Source: Pseudomonadota bacterium
GTDB lineage: Bacteria > Desulfobacterota > Syntrophia > Syntrophales > JADFWA01
Direction of reading: 5' to 3'
NCBI GenBank assembly: GCA_015222855.1
Contig: JADFWA010000285.1
Location: forward strand, 1-7,850
Length of the DNA stretch: 7,850 nucleotides
Below, piece by piece: positions 1 through 5,764 of this stretch (within the stretch, counting starts at the first letter, position 1; the number at the start of each line of letters is the position of its first letter). The notes below the pieces were generated by a model that saw nothing but the letters and a program-made list of their open reading frames with translations, was not told the DNA's origin and searched no databases. The translations under genes and the position numbers were made by a program.

Positions 1-32
1 TTGATCGTTTTCTAACCACTGAACCGTGAACC

Positions 33-186
33 TGAGTAGTTACGATTTTTTCTCGTTCCCATGCTCCAGCGTGGGAATGCATGCCATGTGGGTTCCCACG
101 CTGGAGCATGGGAACCAGGCAACCCGTTTTTCTTTTCTTTCTTTGCGCCTCTGTGCCTTTGGTACTTTGTGCCTCGTAACTACTCA
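33..186. mobile_element. Putative MITE-like non-coding element with 12-bp terminal inverted repeats
   Basis: The 12-mer tgagtagttacg at 33-44 is matched by its exact reverse complement at 175-186, giving a 154-bp unit with perfect terminal inverted repeats. Inside are a perfect 23-bp hairpin (55-115) and 8-nt words of the gtgccttt type (145-176). A further direct copy of the terminal 12-mer lies at 191-202. There is no transposase or believable ORF inside, so if mobile it would need a protein supplied elsewhere. Just to its left (19-32) are two related words, ctgaacc and gtgaacc. No clear target-site duplication is visible. The repeats are seen directly; mobility is inferred. Confidence 0.45.
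55..115. repeat. REP-doublet (REPIN-like) hairpin, perfect 23-bp stem
   Basis: Bases 55-77 and 93-115 are exact reverse complements (23 of 23) separated by a 15-nt loop. Each arm is itself a small palindrome (ttccca...tgggaa with an inner gct/agc pair), so the structure is two inverted REP-like units. That is the architecture of REPINs, which are usually spread by a RAYT (REP-associated tyrosine transposase). No RAYT gene lies in this window. In the plus direction it is followed some 15 bases later by a T-rich tract, which is too far for a standard intrinsic terminator. Confidence 0.7.
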
Positions 187-202
187 TACCTGAGTAGTTA
201 CG
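175..202. repeat. 12-bp inverted repeat just beyond the 3' end of the substrate-binding protein gene
   Basis: cgtaactactca (175-186) and tgagtagttacg (191-202) form a perfect 12-bp stem with a 4-nt loop (tacc). It lies 8 bp past the stop codon of the minus-strand gene that ends at 211, so in its mRNA it would fold as a 3' stem-loop. No U-run follows on the minus strand, so it is more likely an mRNA end-stabilising or rho-related structure, or simply element ends abutting, than an intrinsic terminator. Confidence 0.5.
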
Positions 203-210
203 GAAATTTA

Positions 211-1380
211 TTACCTGGCCGACAGATAATCTGTAATAGTCTTCCACCTGCCGTTTATCACCTGACCGATCTTTAACTGATCGGTTCCCTTATGATTGTC
301 GGGAGTGAAAGTAATGGGGGTGGTAATCCCGCCGGTGCTGTAATTACGCAGGCTCTCCAGTCCCTTTCTTATACCCGGACCGGATATATCATCCCCCGCC
401 CTTTTTATCCCCTCCATCATTACCTTCACGGTCGCCCAGCCTTGGACATAGCGGTGAATGTAACCCTCTATTTCAATGCCTTTTCTCGCATTATACTTGC
501 TTATCTCCCATATCCCGGTAATGTTTTCATCAGTGCCTAAAAAAGGAAGGACACCGAAAAATCCCTCAGCCGATTCTCCCGCAAGGGCAACCAATTTCTC
601 ATCGACACACCAGTTCAAACCGATAAACCTGGTTTTAAGACCCAGTTTCCTTGCATCCTTAAGAATTACGGAGGCGGCCCATGTGGTCTCCTGGATTATT
701 GCGTAATCGGCCTTCTTTTCCTTAATTCTCAACAGTTGGTCTCTTGCTTCGAAGGCATCCAGGGCAACAATCTCCTCCGCCACGACCTCGATTCCATGAG
801 AGGCGGCATACGCCCTGCCGTCGGCAATCGGTGACCTGCCAAAGGGTGTATCGTTATAGATAAATGCCACACGCGGTTTGCCCGGTTTTCCTTTCCACTG
901 CTCTAAAATAAATTTCAGAGATATCCTGATCTGATCGGAATAGGTCACTCCGACCAGAAAGTTATACGGCGCCTCCTCTATGATCCCCAGCTTTGTCGAA
1001 TAGGAACCTGACATAAAGGTTATTTTGTCCTTTGCGATTCGAGGGCGCAAAACCTCCGTGTCACCGGTGCCCCACCCCATGATGACATGAACCTTGTCCT
1101 CTTCTACCAGTTTTTTGTAAACCTCTTTGGCCCGTGGAATCAGATAACCATAATCCATTTCTATCAATCTTACCTTCCGTCCGTTTATTCCTCCCTGCTC
1201 ATTGATAAAGTCTATACAGTTTCTGATACCGTCCGCATAGGGAATACTACTCTCATGAGTTGGTCCCGTCAGGGCGAACATCCCCCCAATCCTTATCTCG
1301 GAAGGCTCTTCCTTTTTCGCGCAGGCAAAGAATAGAAATACAATCAATATTCCGATCAATATATTCTTTAAGATTCTCAC
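211..1380 (-). CDS. ABC transporter substrate-binding lipoprotein, branched-chain amino acid/amide type (Peripla_BP_6, LivK-like)
   Basis: Binding protein for a HAAT-family importer, which would deliver an amino acid, amide or related solute to a LivHMGF-type permease. The 389-aa length is normal. Residues 1-20 are a lipoprotein signal: K5, a hydrophobic run, then FFAC with C20 as the probable lipidated cysteine; the -3 position is F rather than the usual L. The mature protein begins with the family pattern IRIGGMFALTGP (29-40), followed by GIRNCIDFINEQGGING (51-67), and ends with GGITTPITFTPDNHKG (350-365). The start is GTG, supported by an aaagggggg ribosome-binding site 5 nt upstream. No permease or ATPase gene is adjacent in the window, so it is an orphan here or its partners lie left of base 1. 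The ligand cannot be told. It is transcribed divergently from radC. Confidence 0.93.
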   Translation of the reverse strand: MRILKNILIGILIVFLFFACAKKEEPSEIRIGGMFALTGPTHESSIPYADGIRNCIDFINEQGGINGRKVRLIEMDYGYLIPRAKEVYKKLVEEDKVHVIMGWGTGDTEVLRPRIAKDKITFMSGSYSTKLGIIEEAPYNFLVGVTYSDQIRISLKFILEQWKGKPGKPRVAFIYNDTPFGRSPIADGRAYAASHGIEVVAEEIVALDAFEARDQLLRIKEKKADYAIIQETTWAASVILKDARKLGLKTRFIGLNWCVDEKLVALAGESAEGFFGVLPFLGTDENITGIWEISKYNARKGIEIEGYIHRYVQGWATVKVMMEGIKRAGDDISGPGIRKGLESLRNYSTGGITTPITFTPDNHKGTDQLKIGQVINGRWKTITDYLSAR

Positions 1381-1397
1381 TGTACCCCCCTTTATCA

Positions 1398-1432
1398 GTT
1401 ATCGGTTATCCGTTATCCGTTGACGGTGAACG
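1398..1432. repeat. Heptamer tandem repeat (gttatcc word), five units, in the divergent spacer
   Basis: Five consecutive 7-nt units run from 1398 to 1432: gttatcg, then gttatcc twice, then the diverged gttgacg and gtgaacg. The last units also make short internal palindromes such as ccgttgacgg. A separate 13-bp palindrome, ggcat-gat-atgcc, sits at 1432-1444 just upstream of the radC promoter and could be a protein-binding site, though nothing else supports that. The array lies between the GTG start of the binding-protein gene and the radC promoter. Confidence 0.7.
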
Positions 1433-1454
1433 GCATGATATGCCCTATTGAAGC

Positions 1455-1483
1455 TTGAATATATATCAAATTTTTCGTATAAT
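1455..1483 (+). promoter_or_regulatory. Sigma-70-type promoter for radC
   Basis: A -35 box TTGAAT (1455-1460; 4 of 6 to consensus) is followed by a 17-bp spacer and a perfect -10 box TATAAT (1478-1483). Transcription would start near 1490, giving a leader of about 33 nt to the ATG at 1523. This arrangement argues against a TTG codon at 1448, which lies upstream of the promoter. Confidence 0.65.
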
Positions 1484-1522
1484 CCAACAGTAAATACAGC
1501 ACTTTTGACCGATAAGGTAAAT

Positions 1523-2209
1523 ATGAACTCCGACCATCCCGATTACAAAGGACATCGTCAGCGCCTCAAAAAGAGATTTTCCGAATCAGGGCTTGATTCG
1601 CTTCACGACTATGAAGTCTTGGAACTGCTTTTGTCCTATGCAATCCCGAGAAGAGACGTCAAGCCGCTGGCAAAGAGGCTGTTGAGGAATTTCGGCAGTC
1701 TCAAGGGGCTTCTGGATGCCGAGATAGGTGAAATGGGAAAAGTAGATGGCACAGGCATCCATACGGCCATCCTGATAAAACTTGTAAAGGATCTCGGAAC
1801 TCTCTATCTAATGGAAAAAGCAAAGGATAAATCACAGATAACATCCACAAATGAGCTGCTCGACTACTGCAGGGCCTCAATGGGTGGCCTGAAGGACGAA
1901 AGGTTCAGCGTAATCTACCTGAATGCTCAAAACATGATTATAAATATAGAGACCATACAGGAGGGAATAGTCAATCAGGCGGTTGTTTATCCGAGAAAGG
2001 TGCTTGAAAAAGCCCTGAAGCATAAGGCGTCGGCAATAATACTGGTCCACAACCATCCCTCGGGCAACGTGAAGCCCTCAGACGCGGACATCAAGCTGAC
2101 GAAGGCCATCCAGGAAACCGCCAGGGTGCTTGAAATACTTGTCCACGATCATATTATCATCGGGGAAGACAGGTTCTTCAGCTTTCGGGAAAAGGGGATA
2201 CTGCCATAG
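1523..2209 (+). CDS. radC: RadC family JAB/MPN-domain protein (DNA repair protein RadC)
   Basis: At 228 aa this is the usual RadC size. The N-terminal part (about 1-75) has the family pattern DYKGHRQRLKKRF and EVLELLLSYAIPRRDVKPLAKRLL, leading into a degenerate helix-hairpin-helix. The C-terminal JAB1/MPN metalloprotease-like domain (about 105-228) has the intact zinc motif HxH-x7-S-x2-D: H176, H178, S186, D189, with E126 as the likely catalytic acid. The biochemical role of RadC is unsettled; the classic DNA-repair assignment is doubtful although the fold resembles deubiquitinase-like metalloproteases. I chose the ATG at 1523 because it has an ataagg-type ribosome-binding site, follows the promoter at 1455-1483 and gives a family-typical start; the frame stays open back to a TTG at 1448. 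It is convergent with the M50 gene. Confidence 0.95.
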   Translation: MNSDHPDYKGHRQRLKKRFSESGLDSLHDYEVLELLLSYAIPRRDVKPLAKRLLRNFGSLKGLLDAEIGEMGKVDGTGIHTAILIKLVKDLGTLYLMEKAKDKSQITSTNELLDYCRASMGGLKDERFSVIYLNAQNMIINIETIQEGIVNQAVVYPRKVLEKALKHKASAIILVHNHPSGNVKPSDADIKLTKAIQETARVLEILVHDHIIIGEDRFFSFREKGILP

Positions 2210-2211
2210 TC

Positions 2212-2302
2212 AGAGTTCGGAGTTCAGAGTTCAGAGTTCCGAGTTTGGGGTCTCGATCAGAACTATGAACTTTAAACTCTGAACCCGGAACCCTGAACCC
2301 TT
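2212..2302. repeat. Heptamer-word palindrome between convergent genes, possible bidirectional terminator
   Basis: The left arm (2212-2246) is five 7-nt units with consensus agagttc. The right arm (2261-2302) is six 7-nt units with consensus aaccctg or aactctg, the reverse complement of the same word. Together they can form a long imperfect stem with a loop of about 14 nt. The array starts 3 bp after the radC stop and ends 2 bp before the M50 stop, so it fills the whole convergent gap. A transcription-stopping role is inferred from position; no strong T-run flanks it. Confidence 0.75.
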
Positions 2303-2303
2303 T

Positions 2304-3122
2304 CTAAAACGGAATCGGCGTAAAGGTAACCACAAACACAATCAGGGTTATCCAGCCTGTCACTTTCCTTTTTCTGTCCAGGGGTATCTGGTCATAGACA
2401 ACCGGCGGATGATTGAGGCCCATAAAATAGAGAAGGACAGCCCATACCAGCCACCCGCTCCAGCCTGCAATCCCCAGCACCAGGAGAATAACCATCATAA
2501 CCCTAGCCACGTTCCTTTGCCTGAAGCCGAATACCGCGTATGCTATATGGCCTCCATCCAGCTGTCCTACAGGAATAAGATTCAACGAGGTAACCAGCAG
2601 TCCTATCCAGCCGGAAAAGGCTATCGGATGAAGAACGAGGCTTGTATTCTCAGGCATGAAACCATGAACGATCCAGTTTATGAAAGAGAAAAGGATAGAC
2701 GTGCCAAGATGTATCCCGGGCCCCGCTGCTTCAGGCACTACTTCTGAGAGGGCCAGACCAACAAAAAGGACAGGAATAGCCACAATGATTCCGGCAAGTG
2801 GCCCCGCCGCCCCTATATCAAGAAGCACCCTTCTATCCATTATCGGCGATTTCATCTTTATAAATGCCCCGAAGGTTCCTATAAATGAGGGTGCCGGAAT
2901 GAAATATGGGAGGGTTACGTCTACACGATGCCTTTTGGACATGAAATAGTGACCGAATTCATGGCATCCCAATATTAAAAGCAGTGTAAAGGAAAATGGT
3001 ATCCCCTTCCACAGATGCCAGGGATGATCGAGCGGATTTATCCCCTGCTGCAGGGTGCCTGCAACGAGGGTGGAGAGAAGTGTGATAACAAAAAGAATCA
3101 GATTGACAGGTGGAATCTTCAT
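2304..3122 (-). CDS. Site-2 protease family (M50) intramembrane zinc metalloprotease
   Basis: A 272-aa polytopic membrane protein with several hydrophobic segments (about 6-24, 43-60, 103-127, 165-185, 205-235 and 255-270). The zinc and catalytic motif HEFGH is at 54-58 (H54, E55, H58), and the second M50 motif NLIPVGQLDGGH is at 181-192 with D189 as third ligand. The stretch FIPAPSFIGTFGAFIKMKSP (75-94) is typical of the S2P subgroup that includes the plant EGY proteases. Such enzymes cleave transmembrane substrates within the cytoplasmic membrane; the substrate here is unknown. The ATG at 3122 is preferred over a TTG at 3143, which lies in the terminator T-run of the upstream gene. The ribosome-binding site is weak. 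No obvious independent promoter is seen, which is odd for a gene behind a terminator. Confidence 0.92.
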   Translation of the reverse strand: MKIPPVNLILFVITLLSTLVAGTLQQGINPLDHPWHLWKGIPFSFTLLLILGCHEFGHYFMSKRHRVDVTLPYFIPAPSFIGTFGAFIKMKSPIMDRRVLLDIGAAGPLAGIIVAIPVLFVGLALSEVVPEAAGPGIHLGTSILFSFINWIVHGFMPENTSLVLHPIAFSGWIGLLVTSLNLIPVGQLDGGHIAYAVFGFRQRNVARVMMVILLVLGIAGWSGWLVWAVLLYFMGLNHPPVVYDQIPLDRKRKVTGWITLIVFVVTFTPIPF

Positions 3123-3141
3123 AACAAACCAGAACGTTAAC

Positions 3142-3170
3142 AAAAAAAGGGGTCATAATTCATGACCCCT
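3142..3170 (-). terminator. Rho-independent terminator of the HU/IHF gene
   Basis: Read on the minus strand: a 9-bp perfect stem (aggggtcat paired with atgacccct; plus-strand arms 3148-3156 and 3162-3170), a 5-nt loop, then an uninterrupted run of seven T (plus-strand A at 3142-3148). It begins about 27 bp after the HU/IHF stop. The T-run merges with the region directly upstream of the M50 gene. Confidence 0.85.
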
Positions 3171-3197
3171 CATTATATTTCCCTTTAAAAATTTACA

Positions 3198-3479
3198 CTA
3201 CTTTTTAGAATTAACGCTCTCCCGAAGCTCTTTGCCTACTTTAAAAAAGGGCAGTCTCTTTGCGGCTACCTCAATATTGCTCCCTGTTTTAGGGTTCCTT
3301 CCCATATAAGAATCATACTTTCTCGCGACAAAACTCCCAAAACCTCTGATCTCTATTCTTCCCTTGTTTTTCAGCTCATCGGTAAAACTTTTGAAAATCA
3401 AATTGACAACATCTGTAGCTTTCTTTTCCGTCAGGTTTTCTCTTTTACTCAAGGCTTCAATCAATCCGGATTTATTCAT
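3198..3479 (-). CDS. HU/IHF family nucleoid DNA-binding protein (IHF-beta-like)
   Basis: A 93-aa protein, the normal length for this family, which forms dimers that bend DNA in the nucleoid. It shows the N-terminal helix pattern KSGLIEALSKR, the core RIEIRGFGSF, the arm sequence GRNPKTGS with the DNA-intercalating proline, and the end FKVGKELRESVN. The RIEIRGFGSF and FKxGKELRE patterns are nearer to IHF-beta than to classic HU, but one subunit alone does not settle the name. The ATG at 3479 has a strong aaaggggg ribosome-binding site 4 nt upstream; a TTG 18 nt further upstream falls before that site. The gene has its own promoter and a strong terminator, so it is probably a separate, well-expressed unit. 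Confidence 0.95.
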   Translation of the reverse strand: MNKSGLIEALSKRENLTEKKATDVVNLIFKSFTDELKNKGRIEIRGFGSFVARKYDSYMGRNPKTGSNIEVAAKRLPFFKVGKELRESVNSKK

Positions 3480-3519
3480 AATACCCCCTTTAAACAAATC
3501 AAGAACAACTTAGTCCTCA

Positions 3520-3547
3520 ATATTATTCATTATAATATGAAAGTCAA
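3520..3547 (-). promoter_or_regulatory. Sigma-70-type promoter for the HU/IHF gene
   Basis: On the minus strand, a -35 box TTGACT (plus-strand 3542-3547; 5 of 6) is followed by a 16-bp spacer and a -10 box TAATAT (3520-3525; 4 of 6). The -10 box is one arm of an AT-rich palindrome (atattat/ataatat, 3520-3526 and 3532-3538). The leader to the ATG would be about 33 nt. It lies between the rluB stop and the HU/IHF start, consistent with independent transcription. Confidence 0.5.
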
Positions 3548-3569
3548 GATAATTTTGACAGAATTTCAA

Positions 3570-4289
3570 TCATTTCGAAAGAGACAATAATCTTTCAACC
3601 TCCCTTTTCCGCAAATGTCTGTACTCACCGGTTTTCAGATCATCAAGCTGGATGTCCGAAACGGCAACCCTTATAAGCCTTACGACAGAATAACCCATCG
3701 ACTCAAAGACTCTTCTGATAATTCTGTTTCTCCCCTCAAAGATGGTCAACTGGAACCAGCAGCTTTTCCTGTTTATCTTTTCAAGTTCAATAACGGAAGG
3801 CACAAACCTTCCATCATCGAGTTCCACCCCCTTCTCGATGGCACGAATCTCTCCTCTCGTGAGGTTTCCTTTCACCTTAACCCTGTAAGTCTTCGGAATG
3901 ACAAACTTCGGATGCGCAATCCTGTGTGCAAAGCTGCCGTCATTTGTCATCAACAGCAGTCCTTCCGAATCATAATCAAGCCTCCCCACGGGGAATATCC
4001 TCTCGGAGACACCCCGGAGCAGATCGGTAACAATCGGTCTTCCCTGAGGATCATTGAGGGAAGTAATATATCCGGGCGGTTTATTCAACATCAGGTATAC
4101 TTTTGATATCTCCGCGGATATTAATTTCCCATCTACCCGTATCTCATCTTTTTGAACATCCGCCTTAGTCCCCGGCTGCGTTACCACTCTCCGTTTCACG
4201 CTCACCTTGCCTTCACTGATGAGCTTTTCGGCCTCGCGCCTGGAGGCGATACCGGCAGCGGCAATTATTTTTTGAAGACGTTCCTGCAT
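3570..4289 (-). CDS. rluB: RluB/RsuA-type rRNA pseudouridine synthase
   Basis: A 239-aa enzyme converting a uridine in rRNA to pseudouridine; RluB in E. coli acts on U2605 of 23S rRNA. The S4 RNA-binding domain is at about 2-60 (ERLQKIIAAAGIASRREAEKLI). The catalytic domain follows, with LNKPPGYITSL at 68-78, the family motif GRLD at 102-105 (D105 is the catalytic aspartate) and the C-terminal pattern EGRNRIIRRVFESMGYSVVRLIR (185-207). The length fits the RsuA/RluB/E/F family; RluB is favoured by the frequent scpB-rluB linkage in bacteria, but the exact target base is inferred. It starts at an ATG (4289) 75 bp after the scpB stop, with a weak ggaa-type ribosome-binding site. A TATAAT sequence at 4317-4322 (minus strand) lacks a matching -35 box. 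Confidence 0.93.
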   Translation of the reverse strand: MQERLQKIIAAAGIASRREAEKLISEGKVSVKRRVVTQPGTKADVQKDEIRVDGKLISAEISKVYLMLNKPPGYITSLNDPQGRPIVTDLLRGVSERIFPVGRLDYDSEGLLLMTNDGSFAHRIAHPKFVIPKTYRVKVKGNLTRGEIRAIEKGVELDDGRFVPSVIELEKINRKSCWFQLTIFEGRNRIIRRVFESMGYSVVRLIRVAVSDIQLDDLKTGEYRHLRKREVERLLSLSK

Positions 4290-4327
4290 GGTAAATTCCA
4301 GTTCTATTTGTTCAATATTATATATTT

Positions 4328-4354
4328 TCTCTGCGCCCTCAGCGTTCTCTGCGG
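4328..4354. repeat. Nonamer repeat, three units, in the scpB-rluB gap
   Basis: Three 9-nt units, tctctgcgc at 4328, cctcagcgt at 4337 and tctctgcgg at 4346, are in exact register. They lie in the 75-bp spacer between scpB and rluB. Unlike the other arrays in the window no inverted arm is visible. Confidence 0.55.
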
Positions 4355-4364
4355 TGAATTCTTG

Positions 4365-4886
4365 CTACTTCTCCAATTCCTTCAACTCTCGCAGTGTAGG
4401 CAGCTCCGACAGGTCCTTCAGATTGAAAACTTCAAGAAACTTCTTTGTGGTACCATACAGCATAGGCCTGCCTGGCACATCTTTGCGCCCGACCATCCTT
4501 GCCAGTTTCTTTTCCAGCAATCCCTTCAGGGACCCGCTGACATCCACACCCCGTATCCTGTCTATCTCCGCCTTCACCACCGGCTGTCTGTACGCAACCA
4601 CCGCAAGGGTCTCCATGGCGGCGGGGCTAAATGCCATAGGCTTCACCCCCTTTAATTTTTGTATCCAGTCACCAAGGTCATCCCTTGTCCTGAATTGAAA
4701 TCCTCCCGCAACTTCCACAAGACAAAAGCCGCTTTTTCTCCCCTCATATTCCTTCATAAGATCATAAATGGCTTCTCTGATCTCTTCTCTCTCCACTTCC
4801 CCCAGAATCTCCCTGATCTTGTCAATAGTCAGTGGAGAATCCGAAACGAATACGAGAGACTCTATTATTGCTTTTATGTCTTTCAT
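4365..4886 (-). CDS. scpB: Segregation and condensation protein B (ScpB)
   Basis: A 173-aa subunit of the SMC-ScpA-ScpB condensin, which organises and segregates the chromosome; ScpB dimers bind the middle of the ScpA kleisin. Two winged-helix domains are expected: about 1-80 (KDIKAIIESLVFVSDSPLT at the start) and about 85-165, with the strongly conserved LAVVAYRQPVVKAEIDRIRGVD, SLKGLLEKKL and GRPMLYGTT stretches. The acidic/charged tail after ELPTLREL is short. The ATG at 4886 is chosen because it gives the family-typical N-terminus and has an agg ribosome-binding site; the frame extends to a TTG at 4916 only through the repeat. It follows scpA with a 77-bp gap that contains a perfect hairpin close to its ribosome-binding site. 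Confidence 0.96.
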   Translation of the reverse strand: MKDIKAIIESLVFVSDSPLTIDKIREILGEVEREEIREAIYDLMKEYEGRKSGFCLVEVAGGFQFRTRDDLGDWIQKLKGVKPMAFSPAAMETLAVVAYRQPVVKAEIDRIRGVDVSGSLKGLLEKKLARMVGRKDVPGRPMLYGTTKKFLEVFNLKDLSELPTLRELKELEK

Positions 4887-4904
4887 ATAAAAAACCTGGC
4901 GCAA

Positions 4905-4962
4905 GGCAAAGGGCAAAGGGCTAAAGGCCCTTTGCCCTTTGCCCTTTGCCTTTTGCCTTTAG
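4905..4962. repeat. Heptamer palindrome (caaaggg word) forming a perfect 17-bp hairpin between scpA and scpB
   Basis: Bases 4905-4921 and 4927-4943 are exact reverse complements (17 of 17) around a 5-nt loop (taaag). The sequence is built of 7-nt units: caaaggg at 4907 and 4914, then ccctttg at 4928, 4935 and 4942, then the diverged ccttttg and cctttag. On the minus strand the hairpin lies just upstream of the scpB ribosome-binding site (about 4895-4897). A T-rich stretch follows it, but about 10 nt away, so it is not a standard terminator. It could attenuate or insulate scpB expression; that is an inference. Confidence 0.85.
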
Positions 4963-4963
4963 C

Positions 4964-5674
4964 TCATGTCTCCACCGCAAGAAATATCCTGATCACCCCA
5001 AAGGAATCCGCCTGATAGGCCCTGATCATCCTTAATTTCATCATTTCCAGGATTGCAAGGAAGGTATATATTACCACTCTACGATTTGTTCCCCTGCCCA
5101 ATAAATCCGTAAAGGTTATATCTTTCTCCTCGGCAAGCCTTTCCATAATCTCATTTATCCTGTCGGCAAGAGACATCTTCTCGGCATTAATTTCCAGCAG
5201 CTCTTCTTCTACGGTAGAAACTATCTTCCGAAAAGCCTCTACAAGTTCGAATACGCTAACCTCCACAAAAGGCTTTTCCCCCTGATCAAGTTCCTCATCA
5301 GGAGAATATCCTCCTTTGAAGACATCCCTTTCCAGCAGACTTCTCTTATCCAGATTCAGGGCTGTCTCCTTAAATGTCTGATATTCCAGAAGCTGTCTTA
5401 CGAGTTCCTCACGCGGATCAATTTCATCTTCTTCTTCACTCTCCTGAACCGGCAGAAGCATCTTTGATTTTATGTGGATCAGGGTAGAAGCCAGTAACAG
5501 ATATTCCCCGGCAAGATCGAGATTCAGAGATTTCATAATCTCTAAATGCCCCAAATACTGCTCCGTAATAAAAGCTATGGGGATATCATAAATATTGATC
5601 TCATTCTTCTTGATGAGATACAGCAAAAGATCCAGAGGACCTTCAAAAATGTCAAGTTTGACTTCGTAACCCAT
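4964..5674 (-). CDS. scpA: Segregation and condensation protein A (ScpA kleisin)
   Basis: A 236-aa kleisin that bridges the heads of the SMC dimer and binds ScpB. The N-terminal SMC-neck-binding domain is recognisable: YEVKLDIFEGPLDLLLYLI (3-21), then KKNEINIYDIPIAFITEQYL and the helix LNLDLAGEYLLLASTLIHIKSKMLLP. The middle is acidic and probably flexible (about 77-130, EESEEEDEIDPREE), the usual ScpB-binding region. The C-terminal winged helix (about 175-236) includes RRVVIYTFLAILEMMKLRMI. The ATG at 5674 gives the standard start; the ribosome-binding site is weak (gagtag-like). It lies 90 bp after the trpS stop, separated by a palindromic repeat, and 77 bp before scpB; the order trpS-scpA-scpB is common in these phyla. 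Confidence 0.96.
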   Translation of the reverse strand: MGYEVKLDIFEGPLDLLLYLIKKNEINIYDIPIAFITEQYLGHLEIMKSLNLDLAGEYLLLASTLIHIKSKMLLPVQESEEEDEIDPREELVRQLLEYQTFKETALNLDKRSLLERDVFKGGYSPDEELDQGEKPFVEVSVFELVEAFRKIVSTVEEELLEINAEKMSLADRINEIMERLAEEKDITFTDLLGRGTNRRVVIYTFLAILEMMKLRMIRAYQADSFGVIRIFLAVET

Positions 5675-5686
5675 GGATAACTACTC

Positions 5687-5759
5687 GTTGGTTTTATTAG
5701 TTTCATTGGTTCAATTGGTTAACCAACTAAACCAATGAAACCAATTTAACCAATAAACC
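5687..5759. repeat. Nonamer palindrome (ggttcaatt word) between trpS and scpA
   Basis: A 34-nt left arm (5687-5720) and a 34-nt right arm (5721-5754) are immediately adjacent and about 28 of 34 positions pair, giving a long stem with almost no loop. The ggtt/agtt cores recur every 9 nt (5690, 5699, 5708, 5717) and their complements aacc at 5721, 5730, 5739 and 5748, with one more at 5756. It fills the gap between the trpS stop and the scpA start. Confidence 0.8.
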
Positions 5760-5764
5760 GGTCA

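Noticed and set aside
61..276. 71-aa plus-strand open frame through the hairpin element
   Set aside because: Its codons run through the palindrome and T-rich repeat words and into the 3' end of the binding-protein gene; there is no ribosome-binding site.
1448..1522. TTG start adding 25 residues to RadC
   Set aside because: It lies upstream of the -10 box of the radC promoter and gives an atypical N-terminus; ATG at 1523 has a ribosome-binding site.
3555..3560. Plus-strand TTGACA as a -35 box
   Set aside because: No -10 box at a proper distance and no plus-strand gene downstream.
3615..4106. 163-aa plus-strand open frame
   Set aside because: Antisense shadow of rluB with no recognisable domain.
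4152..4655. 167-aa plus-strand open frame
   Set aside because: It lies antisense over rluB and scpB, both strongly identified, and its translation shows no family motif and an unnatural composition.
4887..4916. TTG start extending ScpB by 10 residues
   Set aside because: The extension is encoded by the caaaggg repeat and the family N-terminus begins at the ATG at 4886.
4905..4962. CRISPR-like array
   Set aside because: Units are 7 nt with no spacers; no cas genes are present in the window.
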